DNA from: Ardenticatenaceae bacterium
Lineage (GTDB): Bacteria; Chloroflexota; Anaerolineae; Promineifilales; Promineifilaceae
NCBI GenBank assembly: GCA_020634315.1
Contig: JACKBV010000005.1
Coordinates: 124,001-188,000, forward strand
Direction: 5' to 3'
Length of the DNA: 64,000 nt
Shown: positions 26,190-34,177 of the stretch, one piece after another
How the letters are laid out: the number at the start of each line of letters is the position of its first letter
How positions within the stretch are numbered: position 1 is the first letter of the stretch
Notes under the pieces: generated by a model
What the model was told of the DNA's origin: nothing
The model's input: only the letters and a program-made list of their open reading frames with translations
Databases searched by the model: none
Made by a program: the position numbers and the translations under genes

Positions 26190-26930
26190 ATGTTTCCAAC
26201 GATTAGCATTGGCCCGCTTGCTTTTCCTACGGCTGGTTTGCTGACGATTTTGGGTGTGTATGTGCTGTTGAGTGTGGTCGAGCGGGCGGCGCTGCGCCTG
26301 GGGCAGGATGCCAATCGCCTTTACTCATTAGCTGTGACAACGGTTGTGGCTGGATTTGTGGGGGCGCGGCTGACGTTTGTGTTGTTGTATTGGCCTGCAT
26401 ATCGCACTGATTTGTTGAGTATTGTGTGGCCGTTGAACAGTGGCTTTAATGTGTGGGGAGGTTTGTTTGTGGCGTTGGCGGCTGGTTTTTTTTACGGCCG
26501 TTTCCACCAACTCGCTCCCTGGCCTACCCTTGATGCCCTCGTTCCCGGTGTCATCGTCGGGCTGATCATCGTTAGTCTGATCGACTTCCTGGCCGGGCCA
26601 GGTTTTGGCAAATTAACCAGTGCGCCCTGGGGCATTACACAGTTTAGCGTGCGCCGCCATCCGGTACAGATTTACGAGATATTGGTTGGGCTGCTGGCCT
26701 TGTTCTCATGGTGGCAGTTTCACCGTGACCGTTTGTTTGCCGGACAGCTTTTTTTGTTGGCGACCGCGCTTTATAGCGGCGGGCGACTGTTTGTCGATGC
26801 TTTTCGTGAAAATGCGTGGATTGCGGCCAACGGAATTCACATTCTTCAGGTGATTTGCCTGATATTGATGTTAGCCAGTTTATATGGATTGGGGCAGTTG
26901 GCCGAAAAGACGGCCGTAAATCGTGCATAA
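26190..26930 (+). CDS. lgt: Prolipoprotein diacylglyceryl transferase-like protein
   Basis: 246 residues, about seven membrane helices. Lgt attaches diacylglycerol to the lipobox cysteine of exported prolipoproteins. Seen: VVAGFVGARLTFVL (about 54-67), NVWGGLFVALAAGFFYGR (GG region), FLAGPGFGKLTSAPWG, the conserved RRHPVQIYE (about 155-163) and GGRLFVDAFRENAW. It is shorter and more divergent than enterobacterial Lgt, but the HPxQxYE motif is diagnostic. The substrate lipoproteins at 8083, 13741 and 34841 in this window would need it. Confidence 0.85.
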   Translation: MFPTISIGPLAFPTAGLLTILGVYVLLSVVERAALRLGQDANRLYSLAVTTVVAGFVGARLTFVLLYWPAYRTDLLSIVWPLNSGFNVWGGLFVALAAGFFYGRFHQLAPWPTLDALVPGVIVGLIIVSLIDFLAGPGFGKLTSAPWGITQFSVRRHPVQIYEILVGLLALFSWWQFHRDRLFAGQLFLLATALYSGGRLFVDAFRENAWIAANGIHILQVICLILMLASLYGLGQLAEKTAVNRA

Positions 26931-26932
26931 GC

Positions 26933-26961
26933 TTGCCGCCCCTTCACTGCCTTGCTAAACT
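26933..26961 (+). promoter_or_regulatory. Promoter of 26968-28293, leaderless geometry
   Basis: TTGCCG (26933-26938), 17-bp spacer, TAAACT (26956-26961), then 6 nt to ATG 26968. Transcription would begin at or beside the start codon. Confidence 0.65.
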
Positions 26962-26967
26962 TTGCCT

Positions 26968-28293
26968 ATGCGATCTCGAAACAGGCTGATTCTTCTTGTA
27001 CTCTTGGTTGTGGCGATACTCATTGTCGTATTCTTTGTGATGCGGCGCGATACGCGGGCGGAATTTGGGCCGGCCGTGGCCTTATGCCCTGGCCCGGATG
27101 CTTATGGCTATACATGTGAGCCGGGCGGCGGTTTTGCCTACATCGATGCCACAGAAGACCTTTTCCTGTACCAGGATGACGGCTTGTCAGGTGTGACGCT
27201 GCCATTTCCCTTTGTGTATTATGGGACAACTTATACGGAAGTTCAGATTGGCACCAATGGCACGGTGCAGTTTGGTGCGGCTGGTTATGCCGAGTATTTT
27301 AACAGTTGTTTGCAGCCAGCCCCGGTTGATTACATGGGCGATCTGTTAGCGCCTTATTGGGATGACCTGGATGTGACGTATGCCGGATATGTGGAAACGG
27401 CCGTTTCCGGGGAAGCCCCCAATCGCATTTTCGTCATCGAATGGGATCACGTTCCCTTTTTCGACAGCGACTTGAGCGATACGATCACCTTTGAAGTGCA
27501 GTTATTTGAGGCAAACAACGATATTGTTTTCCTGTATCAAGATGTGACCGCGATTGCCAGCAGTCGCGGACGCAGCGCCACCGTGGGCATACAAAGCGCC
27601 GCACAGGGGCTGAGTTTGCAATATAGCTGCAATCAACCTTCCTTGGTCGATGCGGCAGCCGTCCATTTCCCGCATCCGGCAGAGCCAAATGGAGATATGG
27701 GGCTGGCAACGGCCGTTACCGTGACCGACTTGCCCACACTCCAGGCCAAAGGCGCAACCGCCGAGATATTGGCACAGCTCAATAACCGACAGCCCGACGC
27801 GCTGCGCCTTTTGCAAACCGATTGGCGTACCCAACAGCCAGCGCGGCTGTTGGATTGGCAAGAAGTCGATTTAACGGGAAACGGCCGTCATGAACTGCTT
27901 CTCTTCTGGCATGGTGTCCAGAATCAAGCGACAACCCAACTTGCCGTGATCGGCCTGGATACGGCAGGTGAGTTTACGCCCTTATTTGACCAACGCCTCT
28001 CAACACGCACACAAACCGTGCAAGACATCGCATTGGCCGACACGGCCGATTTGACCGGCGACGGTGTGCTTGACGCCCTGCTGTACGACGCGGCACAAGG
28101 TGATCTGTTTGTGTTAACGGCCGTTTCCGGCACATTAGCCTTAGTTCCGGTTCCCGAACAGTGTCAGGGACACATGGCCGTGCTGGATGGTGATGGCGAT
28201 GGCCTTCTCGACATTGTGCGCGATGGCTGTGCCACTTCCGGTCGTGTCGTCATGGGTTGGGATGGCAGTGCGTTTGTGCAGAAACGGCCGTAA
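26968..28293 (+). CDS. Secreted protein with nidogen-like and FG-GAP-like segments
   Basis: 441 residues; start ATG 26968 chosen from the leaderless promoter and the signal anchor RLILLVLLVVAILIVVFFVM (about 6-25). The middle (about 45-220) resembles nidogen-type beta domains: LPFPFVYYGTTYTEVQIGTNGTVQFG and IFVIEWDHVPFFDSD. The C-terminal part carries DLTGNGRHELLL, DLTGDGVLDALL and DGDGDGLLDIVRDG, calcium-binding FG-GAP/VCBS-type repeats. Likely a cell-surface protein; function unknown. Confidence 0.75.
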   Translation: MRSRNRLILLVLLVVAILIVVFFVMRRDTRAEFGPAVALCPGPDAYGYTCEPGGGFAYIDATEDLFLYQDDGLSGVTLPFPFVYYGTTYTEVQIGTNGTVQFGAAGYAEYFNSCLQPAPVDYMGDLLAPYWDDLDVTYAGYVETAVSGEAPNRIFVIEWDHVPFFDSDLSDTITFEVQLFEANNDIVFLYQDVTAIASSRGRSATVGIQSAAQGLSLQYSCNQPSLVDAAAVHFPHPAEPNGDMGLATAVTVTDLPTLQAKGATAEILAQLNNRQPDALRLLQTDWRTQQPARLLDWQEVDLTGNGRHELLLFWHGVQNQATTQLAVIGLDTAGEFTPLFDQRLSTRTQTVQDIALADTADLTGDGVLDALLYDAAQGDLFVLTAVSGTLALVPVPEQCQGHMAVLDGDGDGLLDIVRDGCATSGRVVMGWDGSAFVQKRP

Positions 28294-28358
28294 AACCCGT
28301 TCCGTTCGCCAAACCAGACACGTCTCTACACTACCCCTGAAATATTCCCAAAAAAGAC

Positions 28359-28387
28359 TTGCCAAGAGCGCCTGAAAACGGTACTAT
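28359..28387 (+). promoter_or_regulatory. Promoter of candidate RNA
   Basis: TTGCCA (28359-28364), exactly 17 bp, TACTAT (28382-28387). The predicted start, 7 nt later at 28394, coincides with the first base of the closing stem of the candidate RNA. Confidence 0.6.
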
Positions 28388-28393
28388 GCTCTC

Positions 28394-28536
28394 GCTTTGC
28401 GGCAGACCGCAAAAGGCTTCTTATAGCTTAAGAAATAACCTTGTTCACAAAGAGCAAGCCAAAGAAAAGCCTATGGGCCTGAGCAACGAAGGAACCCCCG
28501 TGGTGTTTGTTAAGCAAAGCCCTGGTTTAACCGGGT
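28394..28536 (+). ncRNA. Candidate structured non-coding RNA
   Basis: Begins at the predicted start of a TTGCCA-17-TACTAT promoter. The 5' end GCTTTGC (28394-28400) pairs exactly with GCAAAGC at 28514-28520, closing a 127-nt domain. Inside, CTTGTTC/GAGCAAG and GGGCC/GG-AA-CCC can form hairpins, and CCTGGT/ACCGGG forms a hairpin after the closing stem. An alternative 5' hairpin TTTGCGG/CCGCAAA competes with the closing stem, which would allow a switch. It does not match riboswitch, SRP, RNase P or tmRNA consensus I know; 6S-like RNA or a leader of the EVE-metG operon remain possible. Confidence 0.4.
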
Positions 28537-28608
28537 GAACGGGATGCTTCGCTATGTTCAGCATGACAGATTCATTACCCGATTGTAACTATTCAGCTTT
28601 TCTGGAAA

Positions 28609-28678
28609 GACCAGTCAGGTTTTCCTCTATGAGAGGTTACGCCCAGAGTAAACCTGACTGGTCTACCTGAATAGATAC
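28609..28678. repeat. Dispersed structured repeat, copy 1
   Basis: Perfect 14-bp inverted arms (GACCAGTCAGGTTT at 28609-28622, complement at 28650-28663) around a 27-nt core (28623-28649) starting TCCTCTATGAGAGGTT. The core is identical base for base to 34776-34802, while the arms differ. The tail ACCTGAATAGATAC also recurs. Located about 70 bp before the EVE-like gene. Confidence 0.8.
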
Positions 28679-28746
28679 ACCCGATTTATAATTTAAGCAC
28701 TGAGAAAACCTGTCAGTTTTAGAAGAGAAGACTTGGGAGAAGCAAC

Positions 28747-29439
28747 ATGTTCGAAGTCAATGGAACCTACATTAATCGTCGGGGTAAATATACCGTCTTA
28801 TCCTTAAATCCACCGAAGATGGTGGTCCGTTATGAAGATGGCGAGACTGCGGAGTTAAAGATCGCCATCCAGGCACGCATTTGGGAAAACATAGTCGTTG
28901 AGCAAGAGGCGGAAGCTGCCAAACGGAGTGCCCGCTCTGCGCTGGGAGCTAGTGGCTCAAAGACACAGTTTTTCATCAAAGCTGTTACCGTGCCCTCGCC
29001 CAGCGAGTTCGTTTTTTCCGGGTGGGCAGAACGGGTCATCTTGGCACCAGAGTCTCAGGCTGATATGTTACAGCCTGGTGATCGCATCATTTACTATGCC
29101 ATAGAGACACAGACCTTTATCGCCGTTGCCACCATTACCGGTGCGCCGAAAACGGCCGATCCGAAAGATTTCTTTTACACAGTTGATCTAGAAAGGGCCT
29201 GTTTCTTTCCGGTAGATGTGGACGCGGCGTCCGTTAAGCTGACGACGGGCGTACCCGATGATTCGATTGAATTAGAGAGTCAGCCTAACTTCCGTAAGCT
29301 GAAACTTGCCCCGGAAAGCTTTTTGAAGATAACAGAAGATGATTTTGAACTTTTGGCTGAGATCTTGACCGAGATTGCTGAGTCTGATGATGATGAAGAC
29401 CTGGAAGACGAAGAGTTCGAAGAGGAAGACGAAGAATAA
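28747..29439 (+). CDS. EVE/PUA-like domain protein preceding metG
   Basis: 230 residues. An N-terminal region of about 55 residues (FEVNGTYINRRGKYTVLSLNPPKMVVRYEDGETAEL) is followed by a segment (about 75-165) that reads like an EVE domain: QFFIKAVTVPSPSEFVFSGWAERVIL, QPGDRIIYYAIETQTFIAVATITGAPKTAD, FFYTVDLERACFFP. EVE domains are YTH/PUA relatives that bind modified nucleobases or RNA. The C-terminus is strongly acidic (DDDEDLEDEEFEEEDEE). Its stop TAA is followed at once by the ATG of metG, so the two are translated together. Domain call is by eye and moderate. Confidence 0.6.
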   Translation: MFEVNGTYINRRGKYTVLSLNPPKMVVRYEDGETAELKIAIQARIWENIVVEQEAEAAKRSARSALGASGSKTQFFIKAVTVPSPSEFVFSGWAERVILAPESQADMLQPGDRIIYYAIETQTFIAVATITGAPKTADPKDFFYTVDLERACFFPVDVDAASVKLTTGVPDDSIELESQPNFRKLKLAPESFLKITEDDFELLAEILTEIAESDDDEDLEDEEFEEEDEE

Positions 29440-31215
29440 ATGAATGAATATATCCTAGTATGTGTGGCCTGGCCTTATGCCAATGCCGACATTCACCAGG
29501 GCAATGTTACCGGCTCTTATTTACCGGCGGACATTTATGCCCGTTTTCATCGGCTGCAAGGCAACCATGTGCTCATGGTGTCTGGCTCGGACAGCCACGG
29601 CACGCCTGTAACCGTGAAAGCGGAAGAGATGGGGAAGTCGGTCGCTGAGGTATTTGATTATTATCACGGCCGTTTCCTGCAACTCTTCCAAAAATTAGGG
29701 CTGACCTACGATCTCTTCACCCACACCGACACCGAAAATCATTTTCGCGTCTCGCAAGACATGTTTTTGTCGCTGTTGGAAAACGAGTACCTCTACCGCA
29801 AAGTAACGCAGCAGATGTATTCGCCAACGGCTAACAAATTCCTGCCAGACCGCTATGTTGAGGGCACATGTCCTAACTGTGGCTATCAACGGGCACGCGG
29901 CGATCAGTGCGACAACTGCAATACCTTGTTTGAGAGTGCGGCAGAGTTGGTGAATCCGCGCAGCAAGGTAGACGACAGTGCCCTGGAACTGCGCGACACC
30001 GAACATTTCTTTATTGATTTACCGGCGCTTGCTGCGGACGGATTGCAGGCGTGGCTGCATGATGGCAAAGAGTATTGGCGGCCGCAGGTTATCAATTTTG
30101 CGCGTAACTTTGTTGACCAGGGTTTGATTGGCCGTGCTGTTACCCGCGACATGGATTGGGGAATTCCTGTGCCGGTGGACGGGTATGGGCACAAGGTGTT
30201 ATACGTCTGGTTTGAGGCGGTTATTGGTTATCTGTCGGCGGCGATTGAGTGGGCGCACAACAATGGTACGCCCGATGCGTGGCGTAACTGGTGGCACAAT
30301 CCTGATGCACGCACGGTCTATTTCATCGGCAAAGATAACATTCCTTTCCACACAGTCTTTTGGCCGGCACAGTTGTTGGGGTCAAAAGGGTTGTATGCTG
30401 AAGATGCGCAGCAGCAGTTGAATCTACCTTATGATGTGCCTGCCAATGAGTTTATGAACATGGAAGGGCGCAAGATTAGCGGCAGTATGAATTGGGGTGT
30501 GTGGATGCTCGATGCTTTAGCGCGACATGATCCAGACCCGCTGCGTTATTACCTGACGGCTGTGATGCCGGAAACGCGTGACTCTGATTGGAGTTGGCAA
30601 GGATATGTGGAGCGCAATAACAGTGAACTGGTTGCCAATTGGGGTAATCTGGTGAACCGTGTGCTTAATATGACCAATCGTTATTACCAGGGCGTTGTGC
30701 CTGATCCCGGTGAATTGACGGAGAAAGATCAGGTATTGCTGAAGGCGATGGATGAAGGGTTAGAGGCGGCGGCACAGTTATATGATGCGTGTAAGTTCCG
30801 CGCTGTTGTGCAGGAGAATTTGCGCCTTTCGACGTTGGTTAACCAATATTTGGAAGAAACCAGTCCGTGGACGACGGCGAAGACGGATATGCAGGCGGCG
30901 GGGCGTGCTTTGTATGTTGCTTTGCAGGCTATCAATGTGCTGAAGGTGATGTGGTCGCCTATTTTGCCATATACCAGCCAACAATTGCATGAGTTGTTAG
31001 GTGAGGCGGGCACGCTTTTTGGTGAGCAGAAGGTGGAGACTTACCAGGAATCTGAACGCAGTCATGTTGGCTTGACGTATGATAAAGGAACGGCCGTTGG
31101 TACATGGCAGCGCCGTGAAATCCCTGTTGGGCGGCAGTTACCCAAGCCGAAGCCACTCTTTAAGAAGTTGGAGCCAACCGTCGCCGACGAGGAACTGGCG
31201 CGGTTAGGTCTTTAA
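29440..31215 (+). CDS. metG: Methionyl-tRNA synthetase
   Basis: 591-residue class I synthetase charging tRNA-Met. HIGH-type motif as IHQGN within PYANADIHQGNVTG (about 13-26), zinc knuckle CPNCGYQRARGDQCDNC (about 143-159), FIGKDNIPFHTVFWPA, and the KMSKS position as RKISGSMNWGVW (about 344-355), then the anticodon-binding domain (NNSELVANWGNLVNRVLNMTNRYYQG). KISGS departs from KMSKS but related enzymes show KFSSS in the same context. No C-terminal tRNA-binding EMAP domain. Coupled to the EVE-like gene upstream; ended by a terminator at 31373-31412. Confidence 0.95.
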   Translation: MNEYILVCVAWPYANADIHQGNVTGSYLPADIYARFHRLQGNHVLMVSGSDSHGTPVTVKAEEMGKSVAEVFDYYHGRFLQLFQKLGLTYDLFTHTDTENHFRVSQDMFLSLLENEYLYRKVTQQMYSPTANKFLPDRYVEGTCPNCGYQRARGDQCDNCNTLFESAAELVNPRSKVDDSALELRDTEHFFIDLPALAADGLQAWLHDGKEYWRPQVINFARNFVDQGLIGRAVTRDMDWGIPVPVDGYGHKVLYVWFEAVIGYLSAAIEWAHNNGTPDAWRNWWHNPDARTVYFIGKDNIPFHTVFWPAQLLGSKGLYAEDAQQQLNLPYDVPANEFMNMEGRKISGSMNWGVWMLDALARHDPDPLRYYLTAVMPETRDSDWSWQGYVERNNSELVANWGNLVNRVLNMTNRYYQGVVPDPGELTEKDQVLLKAMDEGLEAAAQLYDACKFRAVVQENLRLSTLVNQYLEETSPWTTAKTDMQAAGRALYVALQAINVLKVMWSPILPYTSQQLHELLGEAGTLFGEQKVETYQESERSHVGLTYDKGTAVGTWQRREIPVGRQLPKPKPLFKKLEPTVADEELARLGL

Positions 31216-31372
31216 TGGCTGCCGTCGCGACGCCGTGTGCGTGAAGGATGCACGGCGTATACGGCGCGAACGCGGAGAGAGCCTGGTAAGCTTTGACAAG
31301 TTTCTCCAGGCTGTTCCATATCCTATATAGACACCTGTATTTGCCGTTTTAGGCTGTTTACAGAGACAATTG

Positions 31373-31412
31373 AAAGACCTGGCGATTCTTTACAGATTTG
31401 CCGGGTCTTTTT
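31373..31412 (+). terminator. Intrinsic terminator downstream of metG
   Basis: AAAGACCTGGC / GCCGGGTCTTT 11-bp stem (one G-T pair) with a T-rich tail. The stretch 31216-31372 before it contains only a short AT-poor spacer with a weak hairpin (CCTGGTAAGC/...CCAGG region); no gene. Confidence 0.8.
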
Positions 31413-31414
31413 AT

Positions 31415-31443
31415 TTGGGCATTCCGCACATCCTCTATATAAT
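31415..31443 (+). promoter_or_regulatory. Promoter of HU-like gene
   Basis: TTGGGC (31415-31420), 17-bp spacer, TATAAT (31438-31443), 70 bp before the start codon at 31514, which has GGAGG in front. Confidence 0.7.
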
Positions 31444-31513
31444 TTCCTCATTACTCGTGTAGGGGATATCGCGCCCCTCTCAAAACAATCCATTATTTTA
31501 TTGGAGGCACGCT

Positions 31514-31894
31514 ATGAGCGTTAAATATAATGTTGTTGAACGTGGTAATCCTTCGGATGCAAACGCGCCGAAGAAGTATTACCCATCGCCGGTTTCCAGT
31601 GGCAGTGTTGATTTACGGCAAATTGCGAAACGTGCAGCAGAGATTTCTACTGTGAGTATGCCCGATGCAATGGCTGTTATTGAAGCGCTGCTGATTCTCA
31701 TTCCTGATGAGCTTGGACGGGGAAATATTGTGAAGCTGGGAGATTTTGGCTCTTTTTGGGTGAGGCTTAAGACGGAATCGGGTGATGCTGCGGAAGATGT
31801 TACCAGTCATCATGTGACGGGTATTATCCCGCGCTTTACGCCCGGCAAGGAGTTTAAGGCCAATTTGAAGAATGTAACGTTTGAGAAGAAGTAG
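31514..31894 (+). CDS. HU-like DNA-binding protein
   Basis: 126 residues matching the HU-related group (TIGR01201/HU-HIG-like): KYNVVERGNPSDANAPKKYYPSPVSSGSVDLRQIAKRAAEISTVS at the N-terminus, then ADMA-like helix MPDAMAVIEALLILIPDELGRGNIVKLGDFGSFWVRL (the HU beta-arm base GDFGSF is typical), and PRFTPGKEFKANLKNV at the end. HU-family dimers bend DNA and shape nucleoids or origins. It has its own promoter and terminator, and is followed directly by the 22-bp palindrome array at 31963-32190, which might be its target (inference). Confidence 0.85.
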   Translation: MSVKYNVVERGNPSDANAPKKYYPSPVSSGSVDLRQIAKRAAEISTVSMPDAMAVIEALLILIPDELGRGNIVKLGDFGSFWVRLKTESGDAAEDVTSHHVTGIIPRFTPGKEFKANLKNVTFEKK

Positions 31895-31901
31895 ACTATC
31901 G

Positions 31902-31945
31902 GGCAGATTGGTTTAATCGCGCAGATTGAACCAATCTGCCTTCAT
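31902..31945 (+). terminator. Stem-loop terminator after HU-like gene
   Basis: Perfect 12-bp stem GGCAGATTGGTT / AACCAATCTGCC (31902-31913 and 31929-31940), 7 bp after the stop codon; T-rich but interrupted tail. Confidence 0.75.
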
Positions 31946-31962
31946 TATTGCACGGATGACAA

Positions 31963-32190
31963 GTCTAGACCTGTTAGGCAACAGGTCTAGACTTGTTGCT
32001 TAATAGGTCTAGACACGTTGAGCAACAAGTCTAGACACGTTGAGCAAAAGGTCTAGACACGTTTGGCAACAAGTCTAGACACGTTGAGCAAAAGGTCTAG
32101 ACACGTTGAGCAACAGGTCTAGACACGTTTGGCAACAAGTCTAGACACGTTGAGCAAAAGGTCTAGACACGTTTGGCAATAGGTCTAGAC
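31963..32190. repeat. Eleven GTCTAGAC palindromes at exact 22-bp spacing
   Basis: GTCTAGAC starts at 31963, 31985, 32007, 32029, 32051, 32073, 32095, 32117, 32139, 32161 and 32183. Spacers of 14 bp are semi-conserved (ACGTTGAGCAAC/AAAG or ACGTTTGGCAACAA types), and units 5-7 and 8-10 repeat the same order of spacer types, indicating a 66-bp higher-order period. 22 bp is close to two helical turns, so all palindromes face the same side of the DNA. This is an iteron-like or protein-binding array, not CRISPR, because the spacers are not unique. Confidence 0.9.
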
Positions 32191-32465
32191 TTGTTTTTGG
32201 GGGTGGTTGGAGTTGTGTCGCGGGTGTGGGGAGGGCATACGCAGCAGAACGAAGTATTTCATGCGCGAAGGTTTGTTCTTTATTATTAGTCATGGCGGAC
32301 AGCCTGTGATTATGATAATTGTGTGTATAATGTTGGGCGTATCAGAAATGAGGTCCATTCTTATGATTGAACAAGCAAAGCAATATGCCTCTCTTAAATT
32401 GAAAAGAGAAGTATGGGCGTGGCGTGGGGAATAAGGGATGCCGGGCACCAGGAAGAGTTTAATAC

Positions 32466-34154
32466 ATGACAACTGACGATAAAAAAATTATTTATTCTAT
32501 GATGCGGGTGGGCAAGGTTGTGCCACCTAATAAAGAAGTGCTGCGTAATATCTCGCTTTCTTATTTTTATGGGGCGAAGATTGGTGTGTTGGGGCTGAAT
32601 GGTTCGGGTAAGTCTACTTTGCTGCGAATTATGGCGGGGGTGGATGAGGAGTTTGTGGGGGAAACGGCCGTTGCTCCTGGTTACACCATTGGCTATCTGG
32701 AACAAGAACCACAACTGGATGAAAGCAAAACTGTGCGCGACATCGTCGAAGAAGGTGCAGCGGAAATCGTCAGCGCCTTACGGCAATACGACGAACTCAA
32801 CCTGCGTTTTGGCGAACCACTTAGTGATGATGAGATGAACGATCTCATTGAAGCACAGGGCAAACTACAAGAAAAGCTCGACCATCTCAACGCATGGGAT
32901 ATAGACAGCCGCCTGGAACTGGCGATGGACGCCCTGCGCTGCCCGCCCGGAGACGCCTCAATTGCCGTCCTTTCTGGCGGGGAACGGCGGCGCGTCGCCC
33001 TTTGCCGCTTGCTGCTGCAACAACCAGACATCTTGCTGCTTGACGAACCGACCAACCATCTCGATGCCGAGACGGTTGCCTGGCTGGAACGTCATTTGCA
33101 GGAGTATGAAGGAACCGTCATTGCCGTTACCCATGACCGGTACTTCCTCGATAACGTGGCCGGTTGGATTTTGGAACTTGATCGCGGCTACGGTATTCCC
33201 TGGAAAGGCAACTACTCTTCCTGGTTAGCACAAAAACAGGCACGGCTGGCGCAAGAGAAAAAGGTCGAGGAGCAGCGCGTTAAGACATTAGAGCGTGAGT
33301 TAGAGTGGATTAACATGTCGCCCAAGGGTAAGCTGGCAAAATCAAAGGCGCGTATCAATGCTTATAACCAGTTGTTAGCGCAGGAAGCGGAGAAAGCCCA
33401 GGAAGATTTGCAAATCTATATCCCGCCGGGGCCGCGTTTGGGCGATATTGTGATCAGTACGCAAAATACACGCAAGGCGTATGGTGATAATCTGCTGTAT
33501 GAAGATTTAACGTTTGATGTGCCGCCCGGTGCAATTGTGGGCATCATCGGTGGTAATGGCACCGGCAAGACGACCTTGTTTCGCATGATTGTGGGACAAG
33601 AAGAGCCGGACGCGGGTCTTGTACGTGTCGGCGATACGGTCGAGATGGCCTATGTAGACCAGTCTCGTGACACGTTAAACTCGGACAATTCTGTGTGGCA
33701 AGAGATTTCCGATGGCGAGGAGATCATTACCTTGGGAACGCGGCGTATGAATTCGCGGGCGTATGTCGGCCGTTTTAACTTCACGGGCACAGACCAACAA
33801 CAAAAAATCGGCAATCTCTCTGGCGGCGAGCGGAATCGTGTGCATCTGGCGAAGATGCTTAAGTCAGGGGCGAACTTGCTGCTGCTGGATGAGCCTACCA
33901 ATGATCTAGATGTGAATACGCTGCGTGCCTTAGAGGAGGCGCTGCTTAACTTTGCCGGTTGTGCCATCATTATCTCTCATGATCGCTGGTTCCTGGATCG
34001 TGTGGCGACGCATATCCTGGCTTTTGAGGGGGATAGTAGTTGGACGTGGCATATTGGCACGTATAGTGAATATGAGGCGGAACGGCGCAAGCGGTTGGGC
34101 GCAGCGGCAGAACGGCCGCATCGTGTCACGTATCGCAAGTTGACGCGTGATTGA
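32466..34154 (+). CDS. ettA: Energy-dependent translational throttle protein EttA
   Basis: 562-residue ABC-F ATPase without membrane domain. It binds the ribosomal E site and gates the step to elongation depending on ATP/ADP. IIYSMMRVGKVVPPNKEVLRNISLSYFYGAKIG at the N-terminus is EttA-specific. Walker A1 GLNGSGKST (about 43-51), signature LSGGERRRVAL, DEPTNHLD; the linker WINMSPKGKLAKSKARINAYNQL (P-site tRNA interaction motif, about 275-297); Walker A2 GGNGTGKTT (about 357), LSGGERNRVHLA, DEPTNDLD. Length and the NTHLD/NDLD pair match EttA. AGGAAG precedes the start. Confidence 0.96.
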   Translation: MTTDDKKIIYSMMRVGKVVPPNKEVLRNISLSYFYGAKIGVLGLNGSGKSTLLRIMAGVDEEFVGETAVAPGYTIGYLEQEPQLDESKTVRDIVEEGAAEIVSALRQYDELNLRFGEPLSDDEMNDLIEAQGKLQEKLDHLNAWDIDSRLELAMDALRCPPGDASIAVLSGGERRRVALCRLLLQQPDILLLDEPTNHLDAETVAWLERHLQEYEGTVIAVTHDRYFLDNVAGWILELDRGYGIPWKGNYSSWLAQKQARLAQEKKVEEQRVKTLERELEWINMSPKGKLAKSKARINAYNQLLAQEAEKAQEDLQIYIPPGPRLGDIVISTQNTRKAYGDNLLYEDLTFDVPPGAIVGIIGGNGTGKTTLFRMIVGQEEPDAGLVRVGDTVEMAYVDQSRDTLNSDNSVWQEISDGEEIITLGTRRMNSRAYVGRFNFTGTDQQQKIGNLSGGERNRVHLAKMLKSGANLLLLDEPTNDLDVNTLRALEEALLNFAGCAIIISHDRWFLDRVATHILAFEGDSSWTWHIGTYSEYEAERRKRLGAAAERPHRVTYRKLTRD

Positions 34155-34177
34155 TCGATTGGAGATTGGAGGTTGTG

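Larger units (their letters stand above)
28294..28746. other. 453-bp intergenic region with promoter, candidate RNA and repeats
   Basis: No credible coding frame. It holds a strong promoter (28359-28387), a candidate structured RNA (28394-28536), a dispersed structured repeat (28609-28678), a TATAAT box (28687-28692) and AAAACCTGTCAGTTTT (28704-28719) resembling the arms of that repeat. GGGAGA precedes the next gene. Confidence 0.6.
31895..32465. other. 571-bp intergenic region with terminator and palindrome array
   Basis: Holds the HU-gene terminator (31902-31945), the 22-bp-period array (31963-32190), and about 275 bp without a convincing gene. TATAAT at 32326-32331 lacks a matching -35. 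Confidence 0.7.

Noticed and set aside
28540..28570. Hairpin-like GGATGCTTCGCTATGTTCAGCATGAC as terminator
   Set aside because: Weak pairing and no T-run; more likely a fragment of another dispersed repeat.
30466..30510. MetG with a broken KMSKS motif
   Set aside because: KISGS aligns with the KFSSS-type variants found in functional enzymes with the same NWxVW context; not evidence of inactivation.
31963..32190. CRISPR-like array
   Set aside because: The repeated unit is 8 bp with 14-bp spacers that are themselves conserved; no unique spacers and no cas genes.
32207..32434. 75-codon frame after the palindrome array
   Set aside because: GTG start inside array-flanking sequence, no ribosome-binding site, odd composition, no family resemblance.
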